NCBI GenBank assembly: GCA_964396965.1
Contig: CAYNGD010000001.1
Coordinates: forward strand, 1-64,000
Source of the DNA: JABMRW01 sp964396965
GTDB lineage: Bacteria; Chloroflexota; Dehalococcoidia; Dehalococcoidales; BS750m-G39
DNA: 64,000 nucleotides
Direction of reading: 5' to 3'
Shown one piece after another: positions 1-7,249 of this stretch (the first letter of the stretch is position 1; each line of letters begins with the position of its first letter). The notes below the pieces were generated by a model. It had not been told where the DNA came from and searched no databases. It was given only the letters and a program-made list of their open reading frames with translations. A program made the position numbers and the translations under genes.

Positions 1-85
1 GACTGACATTATCCCTGAACAATAACCTACTGACCTAATCGTAGACCACCAACATATATGTGATTATAGCATTTTTGACATCACT

Positions 86-302
86 CCCCTGTTTTTAAAT
101 TTAAGTCTGTTTTCCCACCCTCCCACCCACAGAGGCTAGACCTCTAAAATTCTTTAATTATGGGGTTGTGTCCCCCTGCCCTATTTGGTGGAAAGGGAGA
201 GATAATTACCTCTACCCCTGAGGGGAGTGGTAAAGAGATGTAAAGAGGTGAAACCTTTTTGGGTAGGCGGGTATGGGAAGAAAAACAACTGTAAACAGGG
301 GG
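86..302. repeat. Dispersed inverted-repeat element, copy R1
   Basis: First copy of a family found at seven loci here. The left end has CCCCTG, a T-rich stretch, then the hallmark TTCCCACCCTCCCACCC. The right end is the imperfect inverse, GGGTAGGCGGGTATGGGAAG followed by an A-rich stretch and CAGGGGG, so the terminal inverted repeats are about 30 bp. Just inside the left end is a small hairpin (AGAGGC-TAG-ACCTCT). Near the right end is a second (AGAGGT-GAA-ACCTTT), with a GC-rich hairpin (CCCCTGAGGGG) between them. There is no ORF, and no target-site duplication could be identified. It ends about 10 bp before the promoter of the next gene. Bases 1-85 hold nothing I can name. Confidence 0.75.
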
Positions 303-311
303 ATAGGCGGG

Positions 312-340
312 TTGACAATCTAAATATACACTACTAGAAT
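312..340 (+). promoter_or_regulatory. Sigma-70-type promoter for the RdhA-like gene
   Basis: TTGACA (312-317), a 17-bp spacer and TAGAAT (335-340). This is a near-consensus vegetative promoter about 60 bp upstream of the GTG start at 401, leaving a short leader with a strong AGAGGAGGG ribosome-binding site at about 385-393. Confidence 0.7.
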
Positions 341-400
341 GCGAACGCAGTAGCAGGCGGTGGCCAGCGCCCTTTTTGATTTAGAGAGGAGGGTGAGAAA

Positions 401-1465
401 GTGCGGAGTAACAAGAAGAACCCTCGAAACCGTGATGAGCGGTTACTACGTATGAACCCGGAAAAACTCGCCATAGAACGACGGCGGAAAAACCTCGGGA
501 AACACATAACAGACAACCTTCCCGCGGTGGAGATAGATGCCAAAACACTGGACCTGTATTCCAATGTTGACCCTCATCTAACAGTTGATGCGTTGCAGTC
601 GCTATCAACATTTCTGGAGAAATTGGAGTATCCCAAATGGGCAAAGGTGGGCAAGGTTGGGCTATACGGGTGGGGCGATGATGAACATTGGGGGTTCTTC
701 CGGCAAGTCTTTGAAATGAATGCCGGTCAGGATATTCATCACCAGGATTTGTCCGACGATAGGGAAGAAGACCTCTCTGCTCTCAAAAAGGAGATAAAAG
801 AATATGCGGCCGGTCTTGGCCTGCTTTGCGGCGTAACCAAGGTTGATAGAAGGTTCATCACCGGAGGCGCCGATGAGGCCTTTCCCTATGATACGGCATT
901 GGTCTTGGGAAGACCAATGGACAGAGAACTTATAGAGCAGATACCCTATCCTAAGGACAAGTTATTCGACTTTGAAACCTATGTGAAGTTAGGAAGGCAG
1001 GTATTTTATGTTGCCGACTTCGTGAGGTCCAAAGGTTACCGGGCTTATGTCAGAGTCCCTCTTGACGCAACCGTCAAATACCCCCCTCACGCAATTATGG
1101 CCGGGCTGGGTGAGTTAGGTGCCGGCGGATGGGTCATAACCAAAGAATTTGGCCCGTGGGTCAGATGGTGTATGCTGTCTGTGGACGCGGATATCGAGCC
1201 CGATAAACCGGCTGACCTGAATATGGCCGAATACTGTGACAACTGTAGAAGATGTATTGAAGCGTGTCCTGGTAATGCCATCCCGGAGGAAAGGGTGAAC
1301 TGGCGTGGCGTTGTAAAAAGGAAGATTGACGATAAGAAATGCTGGCCCTACTTTGTAAAATACGAAGGTTGCGGGATCTGCCTGAAGGCCTGCCCTATCG
1401 GGAGGTTCGGATACGAGAAATGCATGAAGTCGTATCGCGAGAACGGGACTATCCCTAGAGAATGA
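401..1465 (+). CDS. Cytosolic reductive-dehalogenase-like corrinoid/iron-sulfur protein
   Basis: 354 aa, GTG start behind a strong AGAGGAGGG site. The C-terminal half resembles RdhA: a GYRAYV segment, then LGELGAGGWVITKEFGP, then two ferredoxin-type clusters. The first is CDNCRRCIEACP. The second combines an early Cys (in KKCWPYF) with CGICLKACP. The region before the clusters corresponds to the corrinoid-binding domain of RdhA and of the related QueG fold. There is no Tat signal and no adjacent rdhB anchor gene, and the protein is shorter than respiratory RdhAs (usually about 450-500 aa), so a cytoplasmic role is inferred. It could catalyse reductive dehalogenation or another corrinoid-dependent reduction; the substrate cannot be read from sequence. 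QueG itself is less likely because the RdhA-like stretch around the clusters fits better. The gene is monocistronic with its own promoter. Confidence 0.7.
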   Translation: MRSNKKNPRNRDERLLRMNPEKLAIERRRKNLGKHITDNLPAVEIDAKTLDLYSNVDPHLTVDALQSLSTFLEKLEYPKWAKVGKVGLYGWGDDEHWGFFRQVFEMNAGQDIHHQDLSDDREEDLSALKKEIKEYAAGLGLLCGVTKVDRRFITGGADEAFPYDTALVLGRPMDRELIEQIPYPKDKLFDFETYVKLGRQVFYVADFVRSKGYRAYVRVPLDATVKYPPHAIMAGLGELGAGGWVITKEFGPWVRWCMLSVDADIEPDKPADLNMAEYCDNCRRCIEACPGNAIPEERVNWRGVVKRKIDDKKCWPYFVKYEGCGICLKACPIGRFGYEKCMKSYRENGTIPRE

Positions 1466-1507
1466 CCTGTCTTCACAGTTCGAGGAACGAAGTTGATAGA
1501 CTAATCT

Positions 1508-1537
1508 TTGCATTTCAGCCCCGTTCTGTGCTATATT
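1508..1537 (+). promoter_or_regulatory. Promoter of the thiC-thi4 operon
   Basis: TTGCAT (1508-1513), 18-bp spacer, TATATT (1532-1537). It lies about 25 bp upstream of the TPP riboswitch, where a transcript start would be expected. Confidence 0.5.
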
Positions 1538-1560
1538 TTAAATAACAACTTAATAATTCA

Positions 1561-1643
1561 CCGCTAGGGGTGCTCAAGGCTGAGAGGCAGTTTGAAGCCA
1601 ACCCTTGGAACCTGACCTCGGTAATTCGAGCGGAGGGAAGCGG
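1561..1643 (+). promoter_or_regulatory. TPP (THI-box) riboswitch
   Basis: The element has the conserved THI-box blocks in order: GGGGTGC, GGCTGAGAG, ACCCTTGGAACCTGA, then GCGGAGGGAAG. Helix P1 is CCGCT (1561-1565) with AGCGG (1639-1643). It precedes thiC, the classic target. Thiamine pyrophosphate binding would favour the downstream terminator. The ACCCTTGG of the aptamer (about 1600-1608) is complementary to CCAAGGGT in the terminator 5' arm, so it can act as the antiterminator strand. Confidence 0.95.
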
Positions 1644-1654
1644 CAGTGACTTTA

Positions 1655-1700
1655 AACCAAGGGTCTAGAATTATTGCCGGAGCCCTTGGTTTTATTTTTT
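1655..1700 (+). terminator. Intrinsic terminator of the TPP riboswitch
   Basis: AACCAAGGG (1655-1663) pairs with CCCTTGGTT (1683-1691), followed by a T-rich tract to 1700. It sits directly before the thiC ribosome-binding site (GGAGG at 1701-1705), so riboswitch control is by premature transcription termination. Confidence 0.9.
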
Positions 1701-1710
1701 GGAGGCAGCC

Positions 1711-3006
1711 ATGACCCAGCTAGAAATGGCCAGAAAAGGGACTATCTCCCCCCAAATGAGGCTGGTGGCGGAGGGCGAGGGGCTGGAGGCAGAGTTCATC
1801 CGGCGGGGGGTGGCCGAGGGAATTATAGTCATACCGGCCAATCCCAAACATAGCAACCTCATCCCCGGCGGCATCGGGCGTGGGCTGAAGACCAAGGTTA
1901 ACGCCAACATCGGCACCTCCTCCGACTTCGGCAATATAGATACTGAGCTGGAGAAGCTGCGGGTGGCGGTAAGCTCCGGCGCTGACGCCGTCATGGACCT
2001 CTCCACCGGCGGTGACATATCCGCTATCCGGCGGGCGATAATAAGCGCCAGCTCGGTCATGATTGGCACCGTGCCCATCTACCAGGCTGGCATCGAGGCG
2101 GTAGCTAAACGCGGCGCCATCGTTAAGATGACCGTTGATGACCTCTTTAAGGCCATAGAAGAGCACGCCATCGCTGGCGTTGACTTCATCACCGTACACT
2201 GCGGCACCACCCGCGCCGCCGTTGACCAGTTAAAGCAACAGGGAAGGGTGGCCGACGTGGTCTCCCGGGGCGGGGCCTTTCTCATTGGCTGGATGCTTCA
2301 CAACGAACGTGAGAACCCTCTCTACGAATACTTTGACCGCCTTTTAGATATAGCCAGAGAATTCGATGTTACCCTGAGCCTGGGCGACGGCATGCGTCCC
2401 GGCTGCCTGGCCGACGCCACCGATAGGCCCCAGATAGAGGAGCTTCTGGCCATCGGCGAGCTGGTAAGCCGGGCCAGGGAGGCAGGGGTACAGGTGATGG
2501 TGGAGGGGCCGGGGCATCTGCCCCTGGACCAGATAGAAGCCAACGTCCAGCTGGAGAAGTCCGTCTGCAAAGGTGCGCCATTCTACGTCTTGGGGCCGCT
2601 GGTGACCGATGTTGCCGCCGGCTACGACCACATCACCGGGGCTATTGGCGGGGCGATTGCCGCCGCCGCCGGAACCGATTTTCTGTGCTACGTAACCCCG
2701 GCGGAGCACCTCTCACTGCCCGACCCCGAAGACGTCCGACAGGGGGTCATCGCCTCGCGCATCGCCGCCCACGCCGGCGACATCGTCAAAGGGGTCAAGG
2801 GCGCCTTAGACTGGGACAGAAAGATGGCGACGGCCAGAAAGAGGCTGGACTGGGAGGAACAGGCCAGGCTCTCTCTAGACCCAGAGCTGGCCCGCCGGGT
2901 CCACAGCAAGCACGCATCAATCGGCAAGGCCTGCAGCATGTGCGGTGACTACTGCGCCATGGAATTAGTTGAGAAATATCTGGGGGTATCGGTAATCAGG
3001 TGCTAG
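1711..3006 (+). CDS. thiC: Phosphomethylpyrimidine synthase ThiC
   Basis: 431 aa from the ATG at 1711, which has GGAGG at 1701-1705. An in-frame TTG at 1699 lies inside the terminator tract and is less likely. ThiC is a radical-SAM enzyme that rearranges aminoimidazole ribotide to the HMP-P pyrimidine moiety of thiamine. Family blocks are visible: NPKHSNLIPGGIGRGLKTK, MDLSTGGD, EGPGHLPLDQI, GPLVTDVAAGYDHITGAIGG and the C-terminal cluster motif CSMCGDYC. The spacing is CX2CX3C, one residue shorter than the CX2CX4C of E. coli ThiC. I associate this with the shorter, archaeal-like ThiC group, where it is expected to work. It is the first gene of a TPP-controlled pair with thi4, 15 bp away. Confidence 0.95.
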   Translation: MTQLEMARKGTISPQMRLVAEGEGLEAEFIRRGVAEGIIVIPANPKHSNLIPGGIGRGLKTKVNANIGTSSDFGNIDTELEKLRVAVSSGADAVMDLSTGGDISAIRRAIISASSVMIGTVPIYQAGIEAVAKRGAIVKMTVDDLFKAIEEHAIAGVDFITVHCGTTRAAVDQLKQQGRVADVVSRGGAFLIGWMLHNERENPLYEYFDRLLDIAREFDVTLSLGDGMRPGCLADATDRPQIEELLAIGELVSRAREAGVQVMVEGPGHLPLDQIEANVQLEKSVCKGAPFYVLGPLVTDVAAGYDHITGAIGGAIAAAAGTDFLCYVTPAEHLSLPDPEDVRQGVIASRIAAHAGDIVKGVKGALDWDRKMATARKRLDWEEQARLSLDPELARRVHSKHASIGKACSMCGDYCAMELVEKYLGVSVIRC

Positions 3007-3021
3007 TTTAACGGAGGGAAT

Positions 3022-3813
3022 ATGGAAATTGACGAAGTAACCGTATCTAAAGCGATAACCGAAAGCTTCATCAAGGAATTTATGGAGGCGATGGAGGTGG
3101 AGGTGGCCATAGCCGGGGCGGGGCCATCCGGTATGACTACCGCCTACTACCTAGCTAAAGAAGGGGTGAAAACGGTCATCTTTGAGAGGCAGCTCCGCGT
3201 CGGGGGCGGCATGCCCGGCGGGGGGATGATGTTCAACCGCATCGTAGCCCAGGAGGAGGGCAAGAAACTTCTGGACGAGTTCGGGGTAGAGACTAGGCAA
3301 TACCGGAAGGGCTACTATACTGCCGACTCTCTGGAGGCTATATCAACCATCTGCTCCAGGACGATAAAGGCGGGGGCCAAGATATTCAACCTGGTCAGCG
3401 TCGAGGACGTAATGATAAGGGAGAACGATAGAGTGGCCGGGCTGGTGCTGAACTGGAGCGCCACTGAAATAGCCAGACTGCATGTTGACCCGCTGGCGAT
3501 AAGGTCAAAGGTTGTTATAGATGCTACCGGCCATTCCAGCGAAATCTGCCGCATAGTGGCCAATAAAATCGGGGCTAAACTGGCCACCAAGACCGGGGGG
3601 GTTATCGGGGAGAAACCGATGTGGGCCGAGAGGGGGGAAAAGGAGATAATAGATAACACCAGGGAGGTCTATCCCGGCTTGATTGTTACCGGCATGGCGG
3701 CCAACGCCGTTTTCGGCTCGCCGAGGATGGGGGCCATCTTCGGCGGTATGCTCTTTTCCGGAAAGCGGGCCGCCGAACTGGCCCTAAAAATCCTAAAGAA
3801 GCTGGCGGTCTAA
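3022..3813 (+). CDS. thi4: Sulfide-dependent thiazole synthase Thi4 (archaeal type)
   Basis: 263 aa. Thi4 builds the thiazole half of thiamine from NAD and glycine. The Rossmann dinucleotide motif GAGPSGMTTAYYLA lies near residues 32-45, GGGMPGGGMMFNRI follows, and DATGHSSEI and GMAANAVFG are near the C-terminus. In yeast the sulfur comes from a sacrificial Cys205. Here the matching position (LHVDP, His154) is histidine, as in methanogen Thi4 enzymes that use free sulfide catalytically. A multi-turnover sulfide-using enzyme is therefore expected. It is translated from AGGGAATATG, 15 bp after thiC, and shares the TPP riboswitch. Confidence 0.9.
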   Translation: MEIDEVTVSKAITESFIKEFMEAMEVEVAIAGAGPSGMTTAYYLAKEGVKTVIFERQLRVGGGMPGGGMMFNRIVAQEEGKKLLDEFGVETRQYRKGYYTADSLEAISTICSRTIKAGAKIFNLVSVEDVMIRENDRVAGLVLNWSATEIARLHVDPLAIRSKVVIDATGHSSEICRIVANKIGAKLATKTGGVIGEKPMWAERGEKEIIDNTREVYPGLIVTGMAANAVFGSPRMGAIFGGMLFSGKRAAELALKILKKLAV

Positions 3814-3841
3814 TGCCTGAAATCTCATCGAGGAGAAAAAG

Positions 3842-4651
3842 GTGAGCGGTGCCAGCCAGAACCCAACGCTGGGTGAGGCCGCCAGCAGCTTTCTGGCCAG
3901 TCTGCCTGCCGAAGAGGGCGAGCAGAGCCAGCAGGCGGTGTACGGCTTCGTCCGCTGGTACGGGGCGAAACGACTCTTCGCCCGGCTCACCGCCCACGAG
4001 GTGGAAAACTACGCCGATCGTCTACCCTCGTCCCAGGCCAACTACTCCAGGAATATAGAACAGGTAAAGGCCTTCCTGAGCTATGCCAGGAAGCAGGGCT
4101 GGAGTCAGACCAACCTGGCCGTTAACCTCAAGGCCAGAAAGACCAAAGCCAGGCTATCCCCACCGGCCCGGCGGAGGAAGACAGCGGCCACCCCCCTGAC
4201 CAGGCAGGGCTATAACGAACTGGAGGCCGAGCTGACCGAACTCAGGGACAGGCGGCTGAAGGTTATCGAAGAGATGCGCAGGGCGGCGGCGGACAAGGAC
4301 TTCCGCGAGAACGCCCCCCTGGACGCCGCCAGAGAGGAAAGGGGGCACATCGAGGGGCGCATCATGGAGCTGGAAGAGGCCCTGAAAACAGCCACCATTA
4401 TTGATGAAAAACAGAAAGCCGGGCTTAAGGTAAGCGTGGGTGACAGTGTCACCCTGATTGACCCGGCCTCCGGCGAGGAACTGCGCTATACTATAGTCGG
4501 CCCCCGGGAAGTAGACCCGGTCAGGGGCAGAATCTCGAGCAATTCGCCTATTGGCAAAGCCATTATCGGCGGCGCGCAGGGAGAAACGGTGGAGATAACC
4601 GCCCCGCTGGGCAAACTACGCTACCAGATCAAGCGGATTGAGCGCAAATAA
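3842..4651 (+). CDS. greA: Transcription elongation factor GreA with N-terminal recombinase-type SAM-like domain
   Basis: 269 aa, GTG start behind AGGAG (3831-3835). Residues about 116-269 are a full GreA: a coiled coil from LTRQGYNELEAEL, a tip with D153 and E156 (DFREN; E. coli GreA has DLKEN) that would stimulate RNA polymerase transcript cleavage, and the C-terminal FKBP-like domain (VSVGDSVTLID to NSPIGKAIIGG). Residues about 8-100 are extra. They resemble the helical core-binding domain of tyrosine recombinases (VYGFVRWYGAKR, NYADRL, FLSYARKQGW), linked by a basic segment. No catalytic recombinase domain is present. GreA is normally about 158 aa, so this is a fusion, and the added domain may bind DNA or RNA polymerase. 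It starts 28 bp after thi4. Confidence 0.85.
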   Translation: MSGASQNPTLGEAASSFLASLPAEEGEQSQQAVYGFVRWYGAKRLFARLTAHEVENYADRLPSSQANYSRNIEQVKAFLSYARKQGWSQTNLAVNLKARKTKARLSPPARRRKTAATPLTRQGYNELEAELTELRDRRLKVIEEMRRAAADKDFRENAPLDAAREERGHIEGRIMELEEALKTATIIDEKQKAGLKVSVGDSVTLIDPASGEELRYTIVGPREVDPVRGRISSNSPIGKAIIGGAQGETVEITAPLGKLRYQIKRIERK

Positions 4652-4696
4652 TCGCACTGGCTGCCATCACAGAACCCATCCCCTACTATTGAGGTA

Positions 4697-4725
4697 TTGA
4701 CAAAGGGGCCAAGGCTACTTAAAGT
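4697..4725 (+). promoter_or_regulatory. Promoter of the coiled-coil gene
   Basis: TTGACA (4697-4702), 17-bp spacer, TAAAGT (4720-4725), 26 bp before the ATG at 4752. Confidence 0.5.
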
Positions 4726-4751
4726 ATTGAGGCGAGATTTGAGGACTGACA

Positions 4752-6171
4752 ATGGTTAGATGCCGTAACTGCGGTCAGAGAACCGAGGGTGATTACTGCC
4801 AGTGGTGCGGTTACCCGATATTGAGGGGCCGCCGGACGCCGCCCAAGACAGCCCAGGAGGCCGCCAGGGAGGCCGAGACCAGGGCGGCGAAAGAGGCCGA
4901 GGAGGCCAGAAGGGCCAGAGGGGCCGAGGCTAAGGCGTTAAAAGAGGCCGAAAAGGCCAGGAGAGAGGCTGAGAAGGCTAAGGAAAAGGCCCGGCTGGAG
5001 ATTGAGGAAGCCAATAAAGCCAAGAAGACCGGGGAAATCGGTAAAGCCAGAGAGGCTGAGGCCAAGGCGCTCAGAGAAATCGAAGAAGCCAGACAAGAGG
5101 CCGAGGAGGCCAGAAAAGAGGCAAACAAGGCCAGAGAGGCTGAGGCCAGGGCGCTCAGAGAAATCGAAGAAGCCAGACAGGAGGCCGAGGAGGCCAGAAA
5201 AGAGGCCGAGGAGGCTAAGGAAAAGGATCGGCTGGAGATTGAAGAGGNNNNNNNNNNNNNNNNNNNNNNNNNNNNNNNNNNNNNNNNNNNNNNNNNNNNN
5301 NNNNNNNNNNNNNNNNNNNNNNNNNNNNNNNNNNNNNNNNNNNNNNNGAGAGGCCGAGGCTAAAGCGCTGAAAGAAGCCGAAGAGGCCAGAAAAGAAGCC
5401 GAGGAAGCCAGAAAAGAGGCTGAGAAGGCTAAGGAAAAGGCCCGGCTGGAGGCTGAGGAGGCCAACAGGGCCAGAGAGGCTGAGGCCAGGGCGCTCAGAG
5501 AAATCGAAGAAGCCAGAAAAGAAGCCGAGGAAGCCAGAAAAGAGGCCGAGGAGGCTAAGGAAAAGGATCGGCTGGAGATTGAAGAGGCGAACAAGGCCAG
5601 AGAGGCCGAGGCTAAAGCGCTGAAAGAAGCCGAAGAGGCCAGAAAAGAAGCCGAAGAGGCCAAAGAAAAGGCCCGGCTGGAGGCTGAGGAAGCCAACAAG
5701 GCCAAGGAAGCCGAGGCCAGGGCCAGGGCAATCAGGGAGGCTGAGGAGGCCAGTATAGCTAAAGAGACCGAGGAAACCCAAGCGGCTAAGGAGAGAGCCA
5801 GGAAAGCCAAAGAGGGCTGGGAAAGGGTAAGGAAAGAGGCCGAGCAGGCCAGACTAGAGGCCGAGGAAGCCAGGGACAAGGCCAAGAAGGCCAAAGAGGA
5901 ATGGGAAAGAATAAGGAAAGAGGCCGAGCAGGCCAGAATAACCGCCGAGGAGGCCAGCGCCGCCAGACAGGCCGAGGATAAGGCCAGGAGGGCCAGGGAA
6001 GAGTGGGAGAAGGCCAGGAAAGAGGCAGAGGCTGAAGAGCTCAGAAAGGCCAAAGAGGCCGAGGACAAGACCAAGAAAGCCAAAGAGGAGTGGGAGAAGG
6101 CCAGGAAAGAGACTATTGAGGCTTTAGAAACAGGCGGGCTTAAAGATAAGACTGATGACGAGGCAGAGTAG
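4752..6171 (+). CDS. Zinc-ribbon protein with a long heptad-repeat coiled coil, interrupted by an assembly gap
   Basis: The N-terminus is a zinc ribbon (CRNCGQR then CQWCGYP). The rest is almost entirely charged coiled coil built from tandem units such as EAEAKALKEAEEARKEAEEA. Units are 42 residues (six heptads, 126 bp), with one 35-residue unit that has lost a heptad. The C-terminal part (from about 5760) is more divergent, with KAKEEWEKARKEA-type repeats. There is no signal peptide or membrane segment. Bases 5248-5347 are N, and the reading frame before the gap differs from that after it. Because exactly 100 N is a usual placeholder, I read this as one gene whose true repeat number is unknown rather than a frameshift. 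The function is unknown; it may be a structural or scaffolding filament. It is followed 11 bp later by a small membrane protein. Confidence 0.7.
5248..5347. other. Assembly gap (100 N) inside a tandem-repeat gene
   Basis: A run of exactly 100 N inside near-identical 126-bp repeats. The size is probably nominal, and the reading frame cannot be carried across it. Confidence 0.95.
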
Positions 6172-6182
6172 GAGCAGGATTA

Positions 6183-6383
6183 ATGCCAATAATAGCGGTA
6201 GTTCTAATGTGCGTCGGCGGGGCTGGTCTCCTGGCCGGCCTGATACTCTTCTTCACCTCAGCCGCCTGGGAAGACCCCCGTCTGGAACGCCAGATGATGG
6301 GGGTCTTTATTATCGGGCAGTTTATCCTGGCTGTCGGTATCGCCTACTGGCTGATATACCTGACCAGACTGGTTGGGCAATAA
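6183..6383 (+). CDS. Small two-helix membrane protein
   Basis: 66 aa, ATG with GGAGCAGGAT just upstream. Two hydrophobic helices are evident: residues about 2-24 (IIAVVLMCVGGAGLLAGLIL) and about 40-60 (GVFIIGQFILAVGIAYWLIY), joined by a charged loop (WEDPRLERQ). I do not recognise a family. It sits 11 bp after the coiled-coil gene on the same strand and is probably co-transcribed, so it may anchor or partner that protein. Confidence 0.6.
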   Translation: MPIIAVVLMCVGGAGLLAGLILFFTSAAWEDPRLERQMMGVFIIGQFILAVGIAYWLIYLTRLVGQ

Positions 6384-6391
6384 GGCTAAAG

Positions 6392-6467
6392 TGGTCGGGG
6401 TGGGCGGATTTGAACCGCCGGCCTCATGGTCCCAAACCATGCGCGCTACCCGCTGCGCTACACCCCG
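6392..6467 (-). tRNA. tRNA-Pro (TGG)
   Basis: The minus strand folds as a cloverleaf: acceptor CGGGGTG/CACCCCG, anticodon loop TTTGGGA with anticodon TGG, T-loop GGTTCAAATCC, discriminator A and an encoded CCA end. CGGGGTG with discriminator A is typical of proline tRNA. It lies downstream of the por-nuo operon but has its own promoter. Confidence 0.95.
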
Positions 6468-6475
6468 CTTAAAAG

Positions 6476-6504
6476 AGTATAGCAACGCCACAGTTAGGGG
6501 TCAA
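6476..6504 (-). promoter_or_regulatory. Promoter of tRNA-Pro
   Basis: On the minus strand TTGACC (6504-6499), 17-bp spacer, TATACT (6481-6476), 8 bp before the tRNA 5' end at 6467, as expected for a stable-RNA promoter. Confidence 0.75.
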
Positions 6505-6522
6505 TACGGAACCTAAAGAGGG

Positions 6523-7242
6523 CTAGTCCCGGCAGTCGGGGCATTGATCGAAGGCGCTGGCGGGGAGGCCAGTCTGTTCCATGATGAACTCTATCTGCCT
6601 CTCCGGTATCCAGTAGCGGCCGCAGCTCTGACACTTCCTCAGCTTGAACTCCATGCTGTTGTGGGGCCAGTAAACGTACCTTGTGTCGCCGACATCCTCA
6701 TATTTTATGGCGTCCACCGGGCAGATGTAGGCACAGGAGCCGCAGCCGATGCAGACGGCGGAAGGCTCGTAGAAGGGGGTGGCCATCTGCCGGTCAACCC
6801 CCCGATTGACCAAGCTGAGGGCGGAGACGCCGACCACCTCCTGGCACACCCGGACGCACAGAGCGCAGAGCATACACTGCTCATCGTCCTTCTGAAACTC
6901 CGTCTTCTCAACGCCCAGCTTTTTGGCCAGGGCCCCTATCTCCTTGTTATTGGGACAGCGGGCCAGCAGCAGCTCCATGAGCATCCTGCGGTTGGCGACG
7001 ACCCTCTCCGAGTTGGTCTTGACCTCAAGGCCGTCCTCCACCTCATAAAGGCAGGAGGTCACCAGCCTCTGCCTTCCCCTCCGGGTAATCTCGACCAGGC
7101 AGAGGCGGCAGGCGCCGTAGGGCTTGACCGCCTCGTTCTGGCAGAGAGTGGGGATGTAGATGTTATTCTCTTCGGCCACCTTGAGGATGGTCTGGCCCTC
7201 TTTGGTTCTTAGCTTGCGCCCGTTAATCGTCAGCGTTACCAT
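6523..7242 (-). CDS. NuoG/HydA N-terminal-like iron-sulfur subunit (2Fe-2S plus 4Fe-4S ferredoxin)
   Basis: 239 aa. It starts with a plant-type [2Fe-2S] ferredoxin domain (cysteines in PTLCQNE, GACRLCLVEI and TSCLYEV). The NuoG-type linker helix follows, then two [4Fe-4S] motifs, CMLCALCVRVC and CIGCGSCAYICP. A C-terminal zinc-ribbon-like pair (CQSCGRYW, CPDC) ends it. It matches the N-terminal electron-wire part of NuoG or of the [FeFe]-hydrogenase HydA, but has no H-cluster or molybdopterin domain. It is the last gene of the seven-gene por-nuo operon, 7 bp after nuoF. It probably carries electrons between the NuoEF-like diaphorase and ferredoxin or the oxidoreductase subunits. Confidence 0.8.
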   Translation of the reverse strand: MVTLTINGRKLRTKEGQTILKVAEENNIYIPTLCQNEAVKPYGACRLCLVEITRRGRQRLVTSCLYEVEDGLEVKTNSERVVANRRMLMELLLARCPNNKEIGALAKKLGVEKTEFQKDDEQCMLCALCVRVCQEVVGVSALSLVNRGVDRQMATPFYEPSAVCIGCGSCAYICPVDAIKYEDVGDTRYVYWPHNSMEFKLRKCQSCGRYWIPERQIEFIMEQTGLPASAFDQCPDCRD

Positions 7243-7249
7243 CTTTTGA

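Noticed and set aside
86..302. Target-site duplication around repeat copy R1
   Set aside because: The flanking bases (ending CACT on the left, beginning ATAG on the right) do not match; the exact ends are too uncertain to claim a duplication.
4938..6083. A 381-codon open frame on the minus strand opposite the coiled-coil gene
   Set aside because: It is the antisense of low-complexity Glu/Ala/Lys codons, which rarely give stop codons; it has no ribosome-binding site and crosses the N gap.
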